From contig OW240912.1 in the NCBI GenBank assembly GCA_933207985.1, positions 250,406,206 through 250,470,205 of the forward strand: a stretch of 64,000 nucleotides of DNA, written 5' to 3'. Position numbers and translations under genes: made by a program. Under the pieces are notes generated by a model. It was not told the origin of the DNA. It searched no databases and saw nothing but the letters and a program-made list of their open reading frames with translations. Positions 49,978 to 62,633 of this stretch are shown piece after piece. The DNA comes from Pelobates cultripes. Its lineage: Eukaryota > Chordata > Amphibia > Anura > Pelobatidae. Position 1 is the stretch's first letter. The number at the start of each line of letters is the position of its first letter.

Positions 49978-51066
49978 CAGTTTAGGTCACTAAATTTATT
50001 CACATTGAGTTGGAATTATACTTGTTAATGTCTTCTTTGCACCACATTTGAATTTGCTCTACTGTTTTACTGGGTTATTTGGTTGTGTCAGTTTTGGAGG
50101 CAGGAAGTGAGTGGTCTTTCCCTGCTTTTCTTTGTTCATAGTGGAAAGTTTTATTCATTCCATTGTTGGCAAGAAAATGTTCCCTGGGAAATTCTTTTAA
50201 TCGACCTGTGGTATGTTAGTATATAGTAATCATATAGCTTACAGGAGACTCATTTCTAAAATAAACAAACATGATTTAGGTTTATGTACAACTTAAATAC
50301 TCTATTAATTGAAAAGTTGTTTTGTCCTTCTGTGAACTTCTATTTTCATACTGCATTTGTTTTATAAAACTTGTTCTTTACTGAAGATACCATCTTTACA
50401 GCATTCTTTATAGCATGTAACAGTATTACGTTCACTCATATTTATATACGATTACACAGGATTTGTTTAGGATTTTTAAACATTCTGTGTTTATTGGGTT
50501 TTCAGGTTTTCACAATAAAGGAGAAAAAAGGCATACATTACATAGACATTTGAAATGCATGATTTAACAGACAGTCATGTGATACGTATTTTCTGCGGAT
50601 CTTTTATTCGGTGCCTGTCTGTTTAGCTGCATCTTGTTATGCAACATTGTCTATGAGCTAGATGTACAAGTTAATATAACATAATATAACGCAAAAAATA
50701 ACACATATATACAAAAGTATAAATACAAATACAAGTGGTACAATTCCTCAGTCTCTGGGGTTAAGTTGTGGTTCTGTTTAATGTGTCAAGGGTTCCAGTT
50801 TTCACACTCAAAGAGCACGCATGGCCAGCAACAAAAAGAACCCAAAACACGCCCATGCAGGGAACCGAAATACCAAACAGGATATCTGTTTTCTGGCCCT
50901 GGACACTATTGCTAAGCAACTTATCTAAGAACATCCTTTATAAACTATATGGTGTTAATTTTGTTAATTTATAAGATGTCAGAAAAACCACCATTAGAAA
51001 AAAAGAAAGAAAATTTCAACTTAAGTAGTTCATGTGGAAAGTAAGTGAGATTCATTTGACTAGCTA

Positions 51067-51396
51067 CATAACTCCCAACAGGAAGGTTTTAAATTTAGGA
51101 TAGTTTGGGCGGGTCTGTTGATATCACTTGCATCTTTGATAATGCCGCAGACCCACCTAGAAAGTGGACTAGGCCAACCAAAGATGGTTTGTGTTAGCCT
51201 AGCATGAATCCATCTGTGGTTAACAGCCTCCTTAGCTCAAGGCAGACCATGAACAGAGCATTACTGAAGAACACTATTAAGTACAATTGCTGAGGACAGT
51301 TGCCTGATGTTCCCACATGTAGGACACCATGGAACCAACTCAGGACAGCAGGACATTGAAATGGATCCACAAGTTTCCAGACTGTTGGGAGGTATG
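51067..51396. mobile_element. Non-autonomous DNA element with CATACCTCCCAAC-type ends
   Basis: Inverted ends CATAACTCCCAAC (51067-51079) and GTTGGGAGGTATG (51384-51396) differ at one of 13 bases. The same end, GTTGGGAGGCATG, occurs at about 42957 and, slightly changed, at 6183. Superfamily not determined. Confidence 0.55.
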
Positions 51397-51599
51397 CTGG
51401 TGGATCAGGACATCAGTGGTTGGGAAGGGAAAGCCAATATTGAAATAAATGTTAATATAAAAGTTTATTCAAATAGTTATAAATTTGGAGTACTAAGGAT
51501 CAGGGATGAAAAAGGGGACGGGACAAATGGGGTATGTGTGTCATCATTGGAACAACATTTACATTGTTATGAATAATGTAAAAATAAACTGAAAAAAGC

Positions 51600-53935
51600 A
51601 AAAGCACGTAGGGTATACTAAAACTTATAATTTAAAAAAAGCCAATTTCAATAAGATTAGGACAGCTCTACAACATATCGACTGGCATAAACTCCTTAGT
51701 GAAAAAACCACTGAGGATAAATGGAAACTATTCAAACAAATATTAGAAAGGTACATTTATCAGTATGTACCATTGGGTAATAAAATGAAAAGAAACAAAT
51801 TAAAACCAATGTGGCTTAGTAGAGAAGTAGAACAAGAGATTAAAAATAAGAAAAGGGCATTTAAAGCATTTAAACTGGACAAATCAGAGGCATCTTATAT
51901 AAGATGTAAGGAAGCCAATAATACTTCCAAAAAGACAATTAAAGTGGCTAAACTAGAAAATGAGAAATTGATAGCCAAAGAAGAAAACCAACCCCAATTT
52001 TTTTTTTCAAGTACATCAATTCTAAAAAAACAAAAAATGAAAGTGTAGGTATACTAGAAACAGAGATGGGTCTCTTAGTCTGGTTAGACCAGGAAAAGGC
52101 AAAAAAATTTAAGAACTATTTTTCTTCAGTATATGTTAATGAGGATCCTATGGCAAGAGATATGCAAATGATTGCTGCAAAAAACTTGCAGATAACTTGT
52201 GATTGGATGACTCGAGACAAGGTGCTACAGCAGTTAAAGAAAATTAATGTAAATAAAGCTATGGAGCCTGACGGTATTCACCCATGAGTACTTAAGGAGC
52301 TAAGTGGGGAAATAAGTGAACCTCTGTATTTAATCTTTCAAGATTCTTTTGTTTCGGGTATTGTACCGGAGGATGGCAGACATTGTTCCTATATTTAAAA
52401 AAGGTTCAAAATCCTTGCCTTGAAATTATAGACCTGTGAACTTAACTTCTGTGAATGGGAAAATATTTGAAGGGCTATTAATGGATAATATTCAGGAATT
52501 CATTGGGAAGAACTTTGTTTTTTAGCAATAATCAGCATGGTTTTATGAAACATAGGTCATATCAAACTAACCTAATTGCATTCTATGAAGAAGTAAGTAG
52601 AAGTATATATCAGGGTGTTGCAGTGGGTGTAATTTACTTGGATTTTGCCAAGGCATTTGATACAGTTCCTCACAATAGGTTAGTCTTCAAACTAAAAGAA
52701 ATTGGTCTAGATGAATATTCTTGTTCTTGGGTAGAACATTGGCTTAAGAATAGGGTACAACGAGTTGTCATTAATGGTAAATTTTCAGGCTGGACAAAAG
52801 TGGTAAGTGGTGTCCCTCAGGGTTCTGTTTTGGGACCGCTTCTATTTAACATATTTATAAATGATCTTGAAATAAGCATTGTAAGCCATGTTTCAATGTT
52901 TGCAGATGACACAAACCTTTGTAAAGTAATAGAAAGGTGAGCAGGATATTGCTTTGCTGCAGAGGGATTTAGATAGATTGGGGGACTGGGCATTAAAATG
53001 GCAGATGAAATTTAATTCAGAAAAAAAACAAAGTTATGCACTTCGGGGTGAAGAATGCACAAGCAACTTACACCCTAAATGGTAGTGAATTAGGGATAAC
53101 CACACACGAGAAGAATTTGGGAATTGTTATAGACAACAAATTAGGCAACAATATGCAATGTCAATCTGCAGTTGCGAAGGCCAGTGAGGTTTTGTCAAGT
53201 ATAAATAGGGGCATAAATTCTCTGAATGAAAATATAATTTTGCCTCTTTATAAATCGCTGGTAAGACCACACCTTGAATATGCAGTGCAGTTTTGGGCAC
53301 CTGTTCTAATGAAGGATATCATGGCACTAGAAAAAGTGCAGAGACAAGCTACAAAATTGATAAAAGGAATGGAGCATTTTAGTCACAAAGAAAGGTTAAA
53401 AAATTGAAATCTCTTTAGTTTGGAAAAACGGCACCTCAGAGGGGATTTGATAACACTACACAAATATATTCAGGGCAAGTAAAAACCATTATCTGGAAAT
53501 CTGTTAATAAACAGGGCTATACATAGGACACAAGGTCACACAATTAGGCTGGAAGAAAGGAGATTTCATCTAAGGCAAAGAAAAGTTTTTTTTACAGTAA
53601 GAGCAATAAAGATATGGAACTCTCTGCCTGAAGAGGTGGTTTTATCAGAGTCCATACAGATGTTTAAACTGCAATTGGATAAATACTTCCAAAAACTTAA
53701 CATGTATATAATTTCTAATAAGCGGGTTAATAGCTACTTGATCCAAGGAGATATCTGACTATCATTTTGGGGTCAAGAAGGAAGTTTTTCCTAGTTTGTT
53801 GCAAAAAAAAAAGTGTTTCAGACTGGGTTTTTTGCCTTCTTTTGGATTAACAGCAAATATATATGTGAGAAAGGCTGAACTTATGGACGCAAGTCTCTTT
53901 CCAGCTATGTAACTATGTAACTTTGTAATTTCTGG
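51600..53935 (+). pseudogene. Jockey-superfamily LINE (CR1/L2 type), 5'-truncated and broken
   Basis: A linker region (MWLSREVEQEIKNKKRAFKA at 51773 on) precedes the reverse transcriptase: KINVNKAMEPDGIHP, then YLDFAKAFDTVPHN (motif A), SGVPQGSVLGPLLFNIFIND (motif B) and MFADDTNL (motif C) in 52503-52940, then LYKSLVRPHLEYAVQFWAP and KVQRQATKLIKG in 53036-53407, and WNSLPEEVVLSES at about 53615. Stops after GIHP and KERLKN and frameshifts at 52.3-52.5 kb show it is inactive. The 3' end has CTATGTAACTATGTAACTTT (about 53905-53930), the short tandem tail typical of this group in frogs. Endonuclease missing. Confidence 0.9.
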
Positions 53936-54471
53936 TCACAAATTAGAAAGCTCAAACTCTAACTCTCACATTGCTCTGGATCCCTGCCTTTTTAACTTTA
54001 TTGTTCACTGCCAAAGTCTGCATCTGTACCAAATTGCCTTAAGAAAAATGGCTATCCTATAAGGAGTCTACACTTTGTTTTTATATTACAGAGTATTGTT
54101 ATCAAAGTCAATCTTAGATGTCTTGATTGCTGTTGACAATTCAGCTACTGTGTATGGATTTTCCATAACCTGGGGCTTCTCATGGGAAATGTTGCTGTTG
54201 ATTTATTTGAAGAGAGAGTTTGATATGACCTGTGTCCTATGAGTATGTCATGATATTTCAGTTTTTATGTAATACTCATGATAGGTTAGCACGATCTTGG
54301 AGGGCAAGTATGCAGAACAAGTAGCAAAGCCATTTTTTTTTATTATTTTAAATATTTTATAAACTTTTTGCTAAATTTGAAACACAAGTTAGTTTGAGAG
54401 TTTATCACTTGATTCATTATTTTACTTTTGCAAATCAGCTGTATATATACCACAATTCACTATTTAATGTA

Positions 54472-54830
54472 TAACCCCTTAAGAACAGAGTCAATTATCC
54501 AACTTCTGAACCTATAATTTATTTGTTCTATTGTAATTCAATAATGTCTCTATAAGTGCATTGCTACATATTATGTATTGTTTTTTTAAAGGACAGAAAG
54601 TGTTTTATTTTAATAACCTGTATGTATATCTAATATACAACATTTTGTATGAATAAAATGTTAAAATGGGACAAAAAGTGAAAAAACACCACTTTTACAT
54701 AAAATATTTTGCTTATAATACTTACACATCAAATGCATTAAAGAAAATTAACTCAAAATAGATTCACATATCCGTAATTATTGTAAAATGCCTCACATGT
54801 CAATGATCTAAAGTAATTTTTGGTGATTAA
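54472..54830. mobile_element. MITE fragment starting TAACCCCTTAAGAAC
   Basis: The beginning TAACCCCTTAAGAACAGAG matches the start of the element at 61630 (TAACCCCTTAAGGACTGAG); the interior is more worn. The right border is unclear. Confidence 0.5.
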
Positions 54831-54839
54831 TGTTAACCT

Positions 54840-55055
54840 TATAACAATCCCACTAACCGTACACCAACCCTGCCCCTAACCCAATGCTTACACTAACGCT
54901 AACCACACACCTACCTTAAAATTACCTCTAACCCTAATCGTACATTACCTCTAATCCTAAAAGAGCATAAATCCTACTCCAGCATTACCCATAACTGTAC
55001 ACTAACACTAACTCTACGCTAAAGCTAACACTAACATTAACCCTACCCTTTACTG
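54840..55055. repeat. Degenerate CTAACC-like tandem repeat
   Basis: Loosely repeated hexamer-like words (CTAACCCTAA, CTAACACTAA, CTAACGCTAA). It recalls the vertebrate telomere repeat on the C-rich strand, but few units are exact. Confidence 0.6.
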
Positions 55056-55560
55056 TGTCCCCAACTCAGAAGAAATTCCTCTGTTGAAATCAGCAGATGT
55101 TTCCCCACTAAAACAGTCTGTGACCATGGTCTGTGATTGTTATTTACTGTCATTTTTCAGCATAACAGGAAGATCTCCCACTCACACTGTCCCTGTTGAT
55201 CATTAAGTTATCGAAGCTGGGAGCCAGTGGTCACAATTAACAGAGGGGCATGCAGGTAAAATCTGTCTGGTTCTTTTTATGTCCTGGGGGTCTCCCTAAA
55301 CTGAGACAGGCTCAAAATCACCACTGTAGAGGACGATTGCTCAGCCAGGGGAATTTAAATAGATTTAAAGGGCTGTATGTAGCGCTTACTTTGAGCACTG
55401 GCATACAGCTTATCTGTCAAGATGGGGCCACCAAGTATGGCCCCTGCTGACATAGGGGAGCCCCACATATTGACTAATACCTGGTGTTTGCTTAGAACAA
55501 AACATTGCCTCCAAAATGTTATCCCTGGTCAATACTCACAGAAAAACATTAGGATGTTTC

Positions 55561-56109
55561 TGTCAGGGTACCTGGTGTGGTAGCACAGGCTGTGCCACAA
55601 GTTGGCATCATCTGGCAAGGGATTGCGGACATGTCAAATGATTCTCCTCACGTTCCCAGAGATTTTCACGCCAACTGCGGTAGCTCCGCCCCCTTTTAGG
55701 ATGAGCACCGACGTCATGGTGCTAATGATGTCACGGCCCACCAAAAGCGTTCAAATTCGAACGTTTTGGGGGTGTGACTACAGATCAAGGAACATAGTAC
55801 TTAAGGGAAGCTCAGAGAAAGACTCATTGCCCTGTTATGGTTCTTCTTAGTCCCAGTGGTGTGTTTTGTTGTATGGTTATCTCGGATTTTGACTTTTGGC
55901 TTTGTTTGACGATTCTACCTTCTGTATTCCTTTGACCTTGGCTCTTGTACACTCGCTGTTCCTGATTTATGGCATCCCTGACCTCGGCTCATTAATCATT
56001 ACTCTCTGTTCTTGTGATGTTAGTCCAGCCATTCTAAGTTCCGTTTAACGTTTCCATTCTGTAACACTCCAGCCATTCTGCGTGTAGGGATCCCCTGTTA
56101 TTCCTGACA
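55561..56109 (+). repeat. 5' LTR of the Ty3/Gypsy element
   Basis: Starts TGTCAGGGTACC and ends TTCCTGACA, with a short inverted repeat TGTCAGG/CCTGACA. The last 215 bases recur at 59838-60046. A tRNA primer-binding site right after it could not be identified with certainty. Confidence 0.88.
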
Positions 56110-56367
56110 TTACAACAGGGCCATATGGATCCGGCAGGTGTAAGTACCCAGGCAGGTCTGTACGATATCCGTTTTGAGGAAATGGATCATCACATGGATC
56201 ACATAGATAGCTATTGCCTTACAGACCTTGATAAACAGGTCTAGTTTCATACAGGATGAAGGCCATACACCCTCAGTTACTCCACAGCATGTGGGACTTG
56301 AGGTAGCTACTGTTGGGGCATCGTCACATATCAAACCTCCTTTACGTTATGGTGGGGCACCTGAAGC

Positions 56368-56838
56368 TTGTCGTGTTTTTTTTTAAATCAAATCTTCATA
56401 CAATTTGAGTTCCAGCTTCATTCATATCCTACAGATAGAGCTAAAGTAGGTTTCATTATAACTCTTTTGGTGAAGAGATCATTGACATGGGCCAATCCAC
56501 TCTGGGAAACTGATAATCCACTTGTATATAACTATGCTGCATTTGTTGAAGCATTTAGGTGTACATTTGACCCACCTGGTAGGAAGACCAATGCGACCAG
56601 GTCTCTTCTTAGGCTTAAGCAAGGAACTAGAACTTTGGTGGAATATGCCCTTGAGTTTAGATCTCTAGCTTCTGAAGTTGCTTGGAACAATAAAGCTTTC
56701 GTTGATGTGTTCCTTAACGGTCTATCAGATGCTATTTTAGTTGAAATAGCCACTAAAGATCTTCCAGAGAACTTAGAAGAAATGATAACATTTATATCTA
56801 ACATCGATGAGAGAATGAGATACAGGCAAAACACCTGA
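56368..56838 (+). pseudogene. Gag fragment of the Ty3/Gypsy element
   Basis: 156 codons with LTWANPLWETDNPLVYNYAA, FVEAFRCTFDPPGRKTNATR, LLRLKQGTRTLVEYALEF, a retrotransposon gag domain. Upstream gag starts near 56125 (MDPAGVSTQAGL) and is broken by stops; downstream the zinc-knuckle region is broken too. Confidence 0.85.
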
Positions 56839-57072
56839 GGTCCAGAAGAGCTCCTATTCTGATGGCTCCTGTATTTAGTAATAATAATCCTGACTCCATG
56901 GCACTTGCATTACCTGAAACTATACAAGTGTGACTAGATTAAGTGAGGCTGAACAACAATAGTGACGAAGGGAGAGACTGTGACTGTATTGTGGACAAAG
57001 GGAACATCTCCGCCTAAATTGCTCTAGCAGGCCGGAAAACTCCTGCACCTAAGTTCTTTTGGGGGACAGGCC

Positions 57073-58584
57073 TTGGATGTTTATTCTTTGTCCTCCATAA
57101 CGAATCATGAAAATCAAAGGCTTCTAATTAACATCACCCTAACCTGGGCTAACAATAAAGTCAATACCATGGTTTTGATAGACTCTGGTGCTGCAGAGAA
57201 TTTCAAAGATCAGACTTTTAGTAAAGAAAATTCTCACCCTTCCCGGTTAAGAGATACACTCTTGGTCGTTGAGGCCATAGATGGTAGACCACTCCAGATG
57301 ATTACACATGAGTCCATACTAGTTCTTTTAATGGTGGGTGTGTTACATAAAGAAATCTGTGTATTTCAACACATTACTTCCCCTACATTCCCAGTGGTGT
57401 TGGGGTTTCCTTGGTTAAGGAAACACAATCCTTCTATTGACTGGGAGGTTGACGATATAGTTTCTTGGAGCAACAATTGCATTAAGGGATGTAATACTAA
57501 AGTACACCCTATTCACCTTATTAATGTTCTTACTATGTCTCCCTTGTCTACAGAGATACCGGAACAATATATAATGGTGAAAGAAGTCTTTGATAAGGGT
57601 AAAGCTGAATTATTGCCACCTCATAGGTCATATAATTGTGCCATTCACCTACTTCCTGGAACCATGCCTCCTAGAGGCACAGTATATCCTCTCTCAGCTA
57701 AAGATAAAATGGTGTTAGAAGAGTATATGAAGGAAAACCCAAAAAAGGGGTTTATTAGAAGATCTTTACCATCAGGGGCATGGTTTTTCTTTTTGTCTAA
57801 AAAGAAGGGTGATCTCAGGCCTTGCGTTGACTACCAAGGATTGAATAGGATTACTGTACATAATGCCTATCCAATACCTCTTATTACGGAATTGTTTGAT
57901 AGGTTGAAAGGTGCCAAAATCTTTACTAAGCTAGACTTAAGAGGAGCTTATAATCTTGTAAGGATTCATAAAGATGATGAGTGGAAGACAGCTTTTAACA
58001 CCAGATATGGGTATTATGAGTATACTGTAATGCCTTTCAGTTTGTGTAATGCCCAGGCTGTCTTCCAGGAACCTTTAAATGATGTGTTGAAAGAACAAGA
58101 ATGTGTGATTGTGTATCTTGATGATATTTTGATATATTCTAAAGATAAAGAAACACATCACAAACAAGTTAGAAAGGTATTTACTCAACTTTTACAACAT
58201 GGTTTATATTGTAAATTAGAGAAATGTATTTTTGGCCAGTCTGAAATTGGTTTCCTTGGTTACGTAATTTCTGGTAAAGGATTCGCTATGGACCCCAAAA
58301 AATTGGATTCCATTCTCAATTGGCCAATACCTAATAGGCTAAAATCCATTCAAAGATTCATTGGTTTTTCTAATTACTATAGACGATTCATCAAGGGTTT
58401 TTCATCTATTGTCACTCCCATAACAAATCTGACAAAGAAAGGTATTAATTCCAAAAAATGGTCACCTGAAGCTATTGTGGCTTTTGAAACACTTAAAATC
58501 TCTTTCTCTTCTGCTCCTATACTTGTCCACCATGACCTTATCCTTCCCTTTCTATTAGAAGTCGATGCATCTGAAACTGGTTAA
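57073..58584 (+). pseudogene. Pol: protease and reverse transcriptase of the Ty3/Gypsy element
   Basis: 503 codons. The aspartic protease motif LIDSGAAENF lies at residues 35-44. The reverse transcriptase has SLPSGAWFFFLSKKKGDLRP (231-250), KLDLRGAYNLVRI (286-298) with the first catalytic aspartate, and YLDDILIYSK (348-357) with the other two; then GFLGYVISGKGF and the connection region. A TAA after DASETG ends the frame inside RNase H; the remainder of RNase H continues to about 58950 with further stops. The catalytic residues are intact although the element is dead. Confidence 0.92.
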
Positions 58585-58968
58585 GGAGCTGTATTGTCAC
58601 AGCGTAAAGACCATAATCAACCTCTTCATCCTTGTGGGTTTTACTCTTAAAAACTATCAGACACAGAAAGGAGATATGAAATAGGAGATAGGGAACTCCT
58701 TGCTATTATTTTGGCCTTGAAAGAATGGAGTCATCTCTTAGAAGGTACCTTACATCCTATAACCGTACTAACTGACCATAAGAATCTCTCCTATATTGGA
58801 GAAACCAAACATTTGTCAGCTAGACAAGCTTGTTGGTCCCTTTTCTTGGCTTGGTTTAACTATCTTCCGACCTATAGACCGGGGTAAAAAAACTCTAAAG
58901 CAGATGCTTTATCTAGGCAGTTCAAACCTTTAGCATGTCCTGAAACCAACAAAACTTCTGTATTACCC

Positions 58969-59882
58969 ATGCAACGTATCATTGCCCATACTCGTATTTG
59001 TATACGGTCTCCTCTAGTATCTCGTATCATTGCTAAGCAAAACTTAGCTTCTGTGAATATTCCTGAAGGTAGATTATATGTTCACCCAGAACACCAGAGA
59101 GAGATACTCCTTTGCCTCCATGATAGTAAAATTGCTGGCCACCCAGGTTTATGTAAACCCTATGATTTAATTTCTAAAGGGTATTGGTGGCCATCCTTGC
59201 ATAAAGATATCAAAGGCTATGTATTGGCATGCTGTGTCTGTAGTGGGACCAAATTGTCCCATACTCTCCCTTGTGGTTTGCTTCAGCCTCTCGACATTCC
59301 CAATAAACCTTGGGTTAGTATAGCTATGGATTTCATTGTTGATCTACCTAAGTCAGACAAAAATATGGTAATCTTGACTGTTGTTGATAGATTTACCAAA
59401 ATGGCACACTTCATTCCTTTACCCAAGTTGCCCTCTTCTCCTGAGTTGGCTACTGTCTTCGCCAAGGAAGTATGCATGGTATACCTCAAGAAATAATCTC
59501 CGACAGGGGTTCTCAAATGTCTCAATTTGTGTCTCAATTCTGGAAAGCCTTTTGTTCTCAAATGAGGATTACACTCAGATTCTTGTCAGCTTATCATCCA
59601 GAATCTAATGGAGCAGCAGAAAGGTCTAATCAAAGGATAGAACAATATTTACGTTGCTTTGTGTTCGCTCATCAAGATGATTGGGTTGGCTTGCTTCCAT
59701 CGGCTGAGTTCGCTCTTAATAGTACTATCTCTGATGCAACTCAATATAGCCCTTTCTTCTTGAACTATGATTATCATCCTGTAGTCCTTCCAACTGTGTT
59801 TTCTTCACGGGGAATGCCAATGGTGGATAAACATGTTGATGACTTTTGGCTTTGTTTGACATTGGCTCTTGTACTCCTTTGA
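58969..59882 (+). pseudogene. Integrase of the Ty3/Gypsy element, frameshifted
   Basis: First part (58969-59496): zinc-binding HHCC region with GHPGLCKPYDLI and CCVCSG, then catalytic core start AMDFIVDLPKSDKN and VVDRFTKMAHFIP. After a frameshift near 59480 the core continues (ISDRGSQMSQFVSQFWKAF, LSAYHPESNGAAERSNQRIE), carrying the second aspartate and the glutamate. It ends at KHVDDF, where it joins LTR sequence, so the C-terminal part is lost. Confidence 0.9.
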
Positions 59883-60046
59883 CCTTGGCTCTTGTACTCT
59901 CACTGTTCCTGATATCTGGCATCCCTGACCTCGGCTCGTTTATCATTACTCTCTGTTCTTGTGACGTTAGTCTGGCCTTTCTAAGGTCCGGTATGCATTA
60001 CCATTCTGTTACACTGTGCGTGTAGGATCTCCTGCTATTCCTGACA
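59838..60046 (+). repeat. Partial 3' LTR of the Ty3/Gypsy element
   Basis: Matches the last 215 bases of the 5' LTR, starting at GACTTTTGGCTTTGTTTGAC and ending TTCCTGACA. Many differences and small gaps against the 5' copy. Confidence 0.88.
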
Positions 60047-61629
60047 GTTTCATGCTTGATCTTAATGTTGTCAAAGCTCACACTGTGGAAGACAGAATGG
60101 AACTTCCTAATGCAATTAACGGGCTAATCTACCATTTTCTAATGTGTTTTCACAATTTGTGCATCAGGTGCAAAGTCACTACATTTATTGACAGTACTAA
60201 ACAATTGATTTATGCTAATTAGCAACACAATATTCTAAAAATGATTTGCATATTAAACGAACGAATGTAAGAAACTACAGTTAATTATATCTATCCTATA
60301 TACAATGCCTTAAACGTGAGTTCTATATATTTATTTATTGTTATTAGACAAAATCTATGAATCTTGTCTGTACTCATAGTTTAGGCATAATTAATTGTAC
60401 TCATAAGACTATATCATGCAAGCGTGTGTGGTTTTTGTACATGTTTTAGAGCACTGATTTCCATTTTAGTACAGCAATGGTTCAGGTTTTGTAAGAATCG
60501 AAAAAGAATTGGTAAATGCCTACATTTCAGACTGTCGGTATGTTGTGAGGCCTGAGATGGAACTGCTGGGTTAGACTACACTATGTAACGCTGTACTGAA
60601 GATACAGGGGGATATTTTTTAATGTGTTATGTTCTGAAAAGTGATGCAAACATGTGTGAGAGGAGGAAGAGGAGGAAGAATCAGTAAATGAATGTGCCTG
60701 CTGTTTTCTATGGTTTCTATGGCAATTGTACTACTTTTAGTACTTTCCACAGAATACCACTATAAATATCCTCCATAGTTAATTTATATCACGGTAAGTC
60801 TGTTTTGGTCCATGGTTTAGAGTTAGACAATATCACGTAAGCCAGAACAGTGTATGTGGTTTAAAAAAATAACATAATGTGAATGCCTATGTTGTACCCA
60901 GTGATTTAGACCGGCATAGTCCAAAATTGACCCCCAGCTCTTTTAAAACTACAAATTCCTGAATGCTTTGTCATTCTAAAGGCTGGTAAAGAATTATGAC
61001 AGTTCTATTCAATCAACAGCTGGCAATCTAACTTTTGAGCACTCCGATTTTCACAATATCATGCATGCCGTATGTATGATTTAGAAAACCCAAGTTTAAT
61101 ATTTATGACCACTTGACATTTTCATCTGTCATAGACACCAACTTTATAATATAAAATATATGAAGGAATAAGCAAGAGATAGGAAAAGTTAGACTCTTAA
61201 CATTAACAAAATAGTGTTTCAGCTTTTGGATGTGAACCAGAACGTACTACTGCTTTAAATAAGTCGTAGAATACTTTCAGCTGAAACATTTGTTTATATA
61301 ACTCAAATTAGACTTAAAGCAGGTCTCACATTCCAACTCTCATTAAAAGAACCATATTTCTCATGTTATGAGTACCCTTTACATTGTCTCTAACATTATT
61401 GTTACAAGGAAGAAAAACAGTCTTAGTATCTTTTTGTAACAGAAATCAATAGTGTTAAATTTAATTTTGTCTGTTTCATACTGATAACTCACAGGACAAT
61501 GCTATTAATCGAGAATTTGAAGTCATGGTATTCATATGGATTGTAGTTAAACATAACATAATTATTTTCATCTTAGAATATAGAAAATGTAACACTCTTT
61601 TTTAACAAGTTTATATTTTAATTTCTAGT

Positions 61630-62340
61630 TTAACCCCTTAAGGACTGAGCCAAATGTACATGTTGTGATCAAAACAAAATGTAAACAAAAACGTGAATTT
61701 GCGCTATATGTCTGTTCAGGCGTAATTCACCTCTTTCATATTATGTGCACCCACACTTATTATATATAATTTTATTCAGGGGAAACAGGGATTTCATTTA
61801 ACATCAAATATTTAGGTATAAAACATAATTTAATATGTATAAAATATAAAAAAATGGGAGAAAATAATTTAAAAAAAAATGTTTAGTTCTATGTGACATT
61901 CTTACTGTGAATGTCATAATACTGTTTGATTTTACTGCAATAAAATACACATATTTGTATTCAGCAATGTCTCACGTGTAAAACAGTACCCCCTATGTAC
62001 AGGTTTTATGGTGTTTTGGGAAGTTACAGGGTAAAATATAGCATGTTAAATTTTTCAGTTTTTTTAACAGATTGGTTATGTTGCCTTTGAGTAGCCCAGG
62101 AATGAGAATTACCCCCATGATGGCATACCATTTGCAAAAGTAGACAACTCAAGGTATTGCAAATGGGGTATGCCCAGTCTTTTTTAGTAGCCACTTGGTC
62201 ACAAACACTGGAAAAAGTTAGTGTTAATATTTGAAAATGCAAAAAACTAATTTGAACGCCAATTTTGGCCACTGTTTGTGACTAAGTGGCTACTAAAAAA
62301 GACTGGACATACCCCATTTGCAATACCTTGCCAACTTTAA
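61630..62340. mobile_element. MITE starting TAACCCCTTAAGGACTGAG with inner inverted duplication
   Basis: Start as in other frog copies of this repeat; the interior is AT-rich. Near the right end 62151-62213 (CAAGGTATTGCAAATGGGGT, CCACTTGGTCACAAACACTGG) is repeated inverted at about 62269-62331. The 82-codon minus frame is not a recognised protein. Confidence 0.6.
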
Positions 62341-62633
62341 GGTAAGTATTACTGGCTTATAGTATCGCTTTAGGCGGGTCCTTTTGCACATAGCTCTAAC
62401 ATGGTGAAGGGAGCCAGTGAATGAGGTGGTGCTTTGGCCATCTCTAACTTGGTTGGGGACGGGTGATCATAAGAATAAAAAAGACAAAGATAATGGGAAC
62501 AAAGATTTAAGTGCTAACATTGTGTCCAACAAGCAATATAGTGAGTGAAACATAGTTAGTATAGTCACTGAGTGTAACAGCGGGATCTGTGGCATCCTAT
62601 ATAGCGGAGTCTCGACCTGCCTGTGTTTCTCCC

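Larger units (their letters stand above)
55561..60046 (+). mobile_element. Ty3/Gypsy LTR retrotransposon, degenerate, with 3' deletion
   Basis: Bounded by the 5-base direct repeat GTTTC (55556-55560 and 60047-60051). Order: 5' LTR, gag, protease, reverse transcriptase, RNase H, integrase, partial 3' LTR, i.e. the Ty3/Gypsy order. Stops and frameshifts occur in gag, RNase H and integrase. The integrase end, any chromodomain and about the first 300 bases of the 3' LTR are deleted. The LTR portions still present differ at many positions, so the insertion is old. It lies in the sense direction within ARHGAP6 intron 1. Confidence 0.92.
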
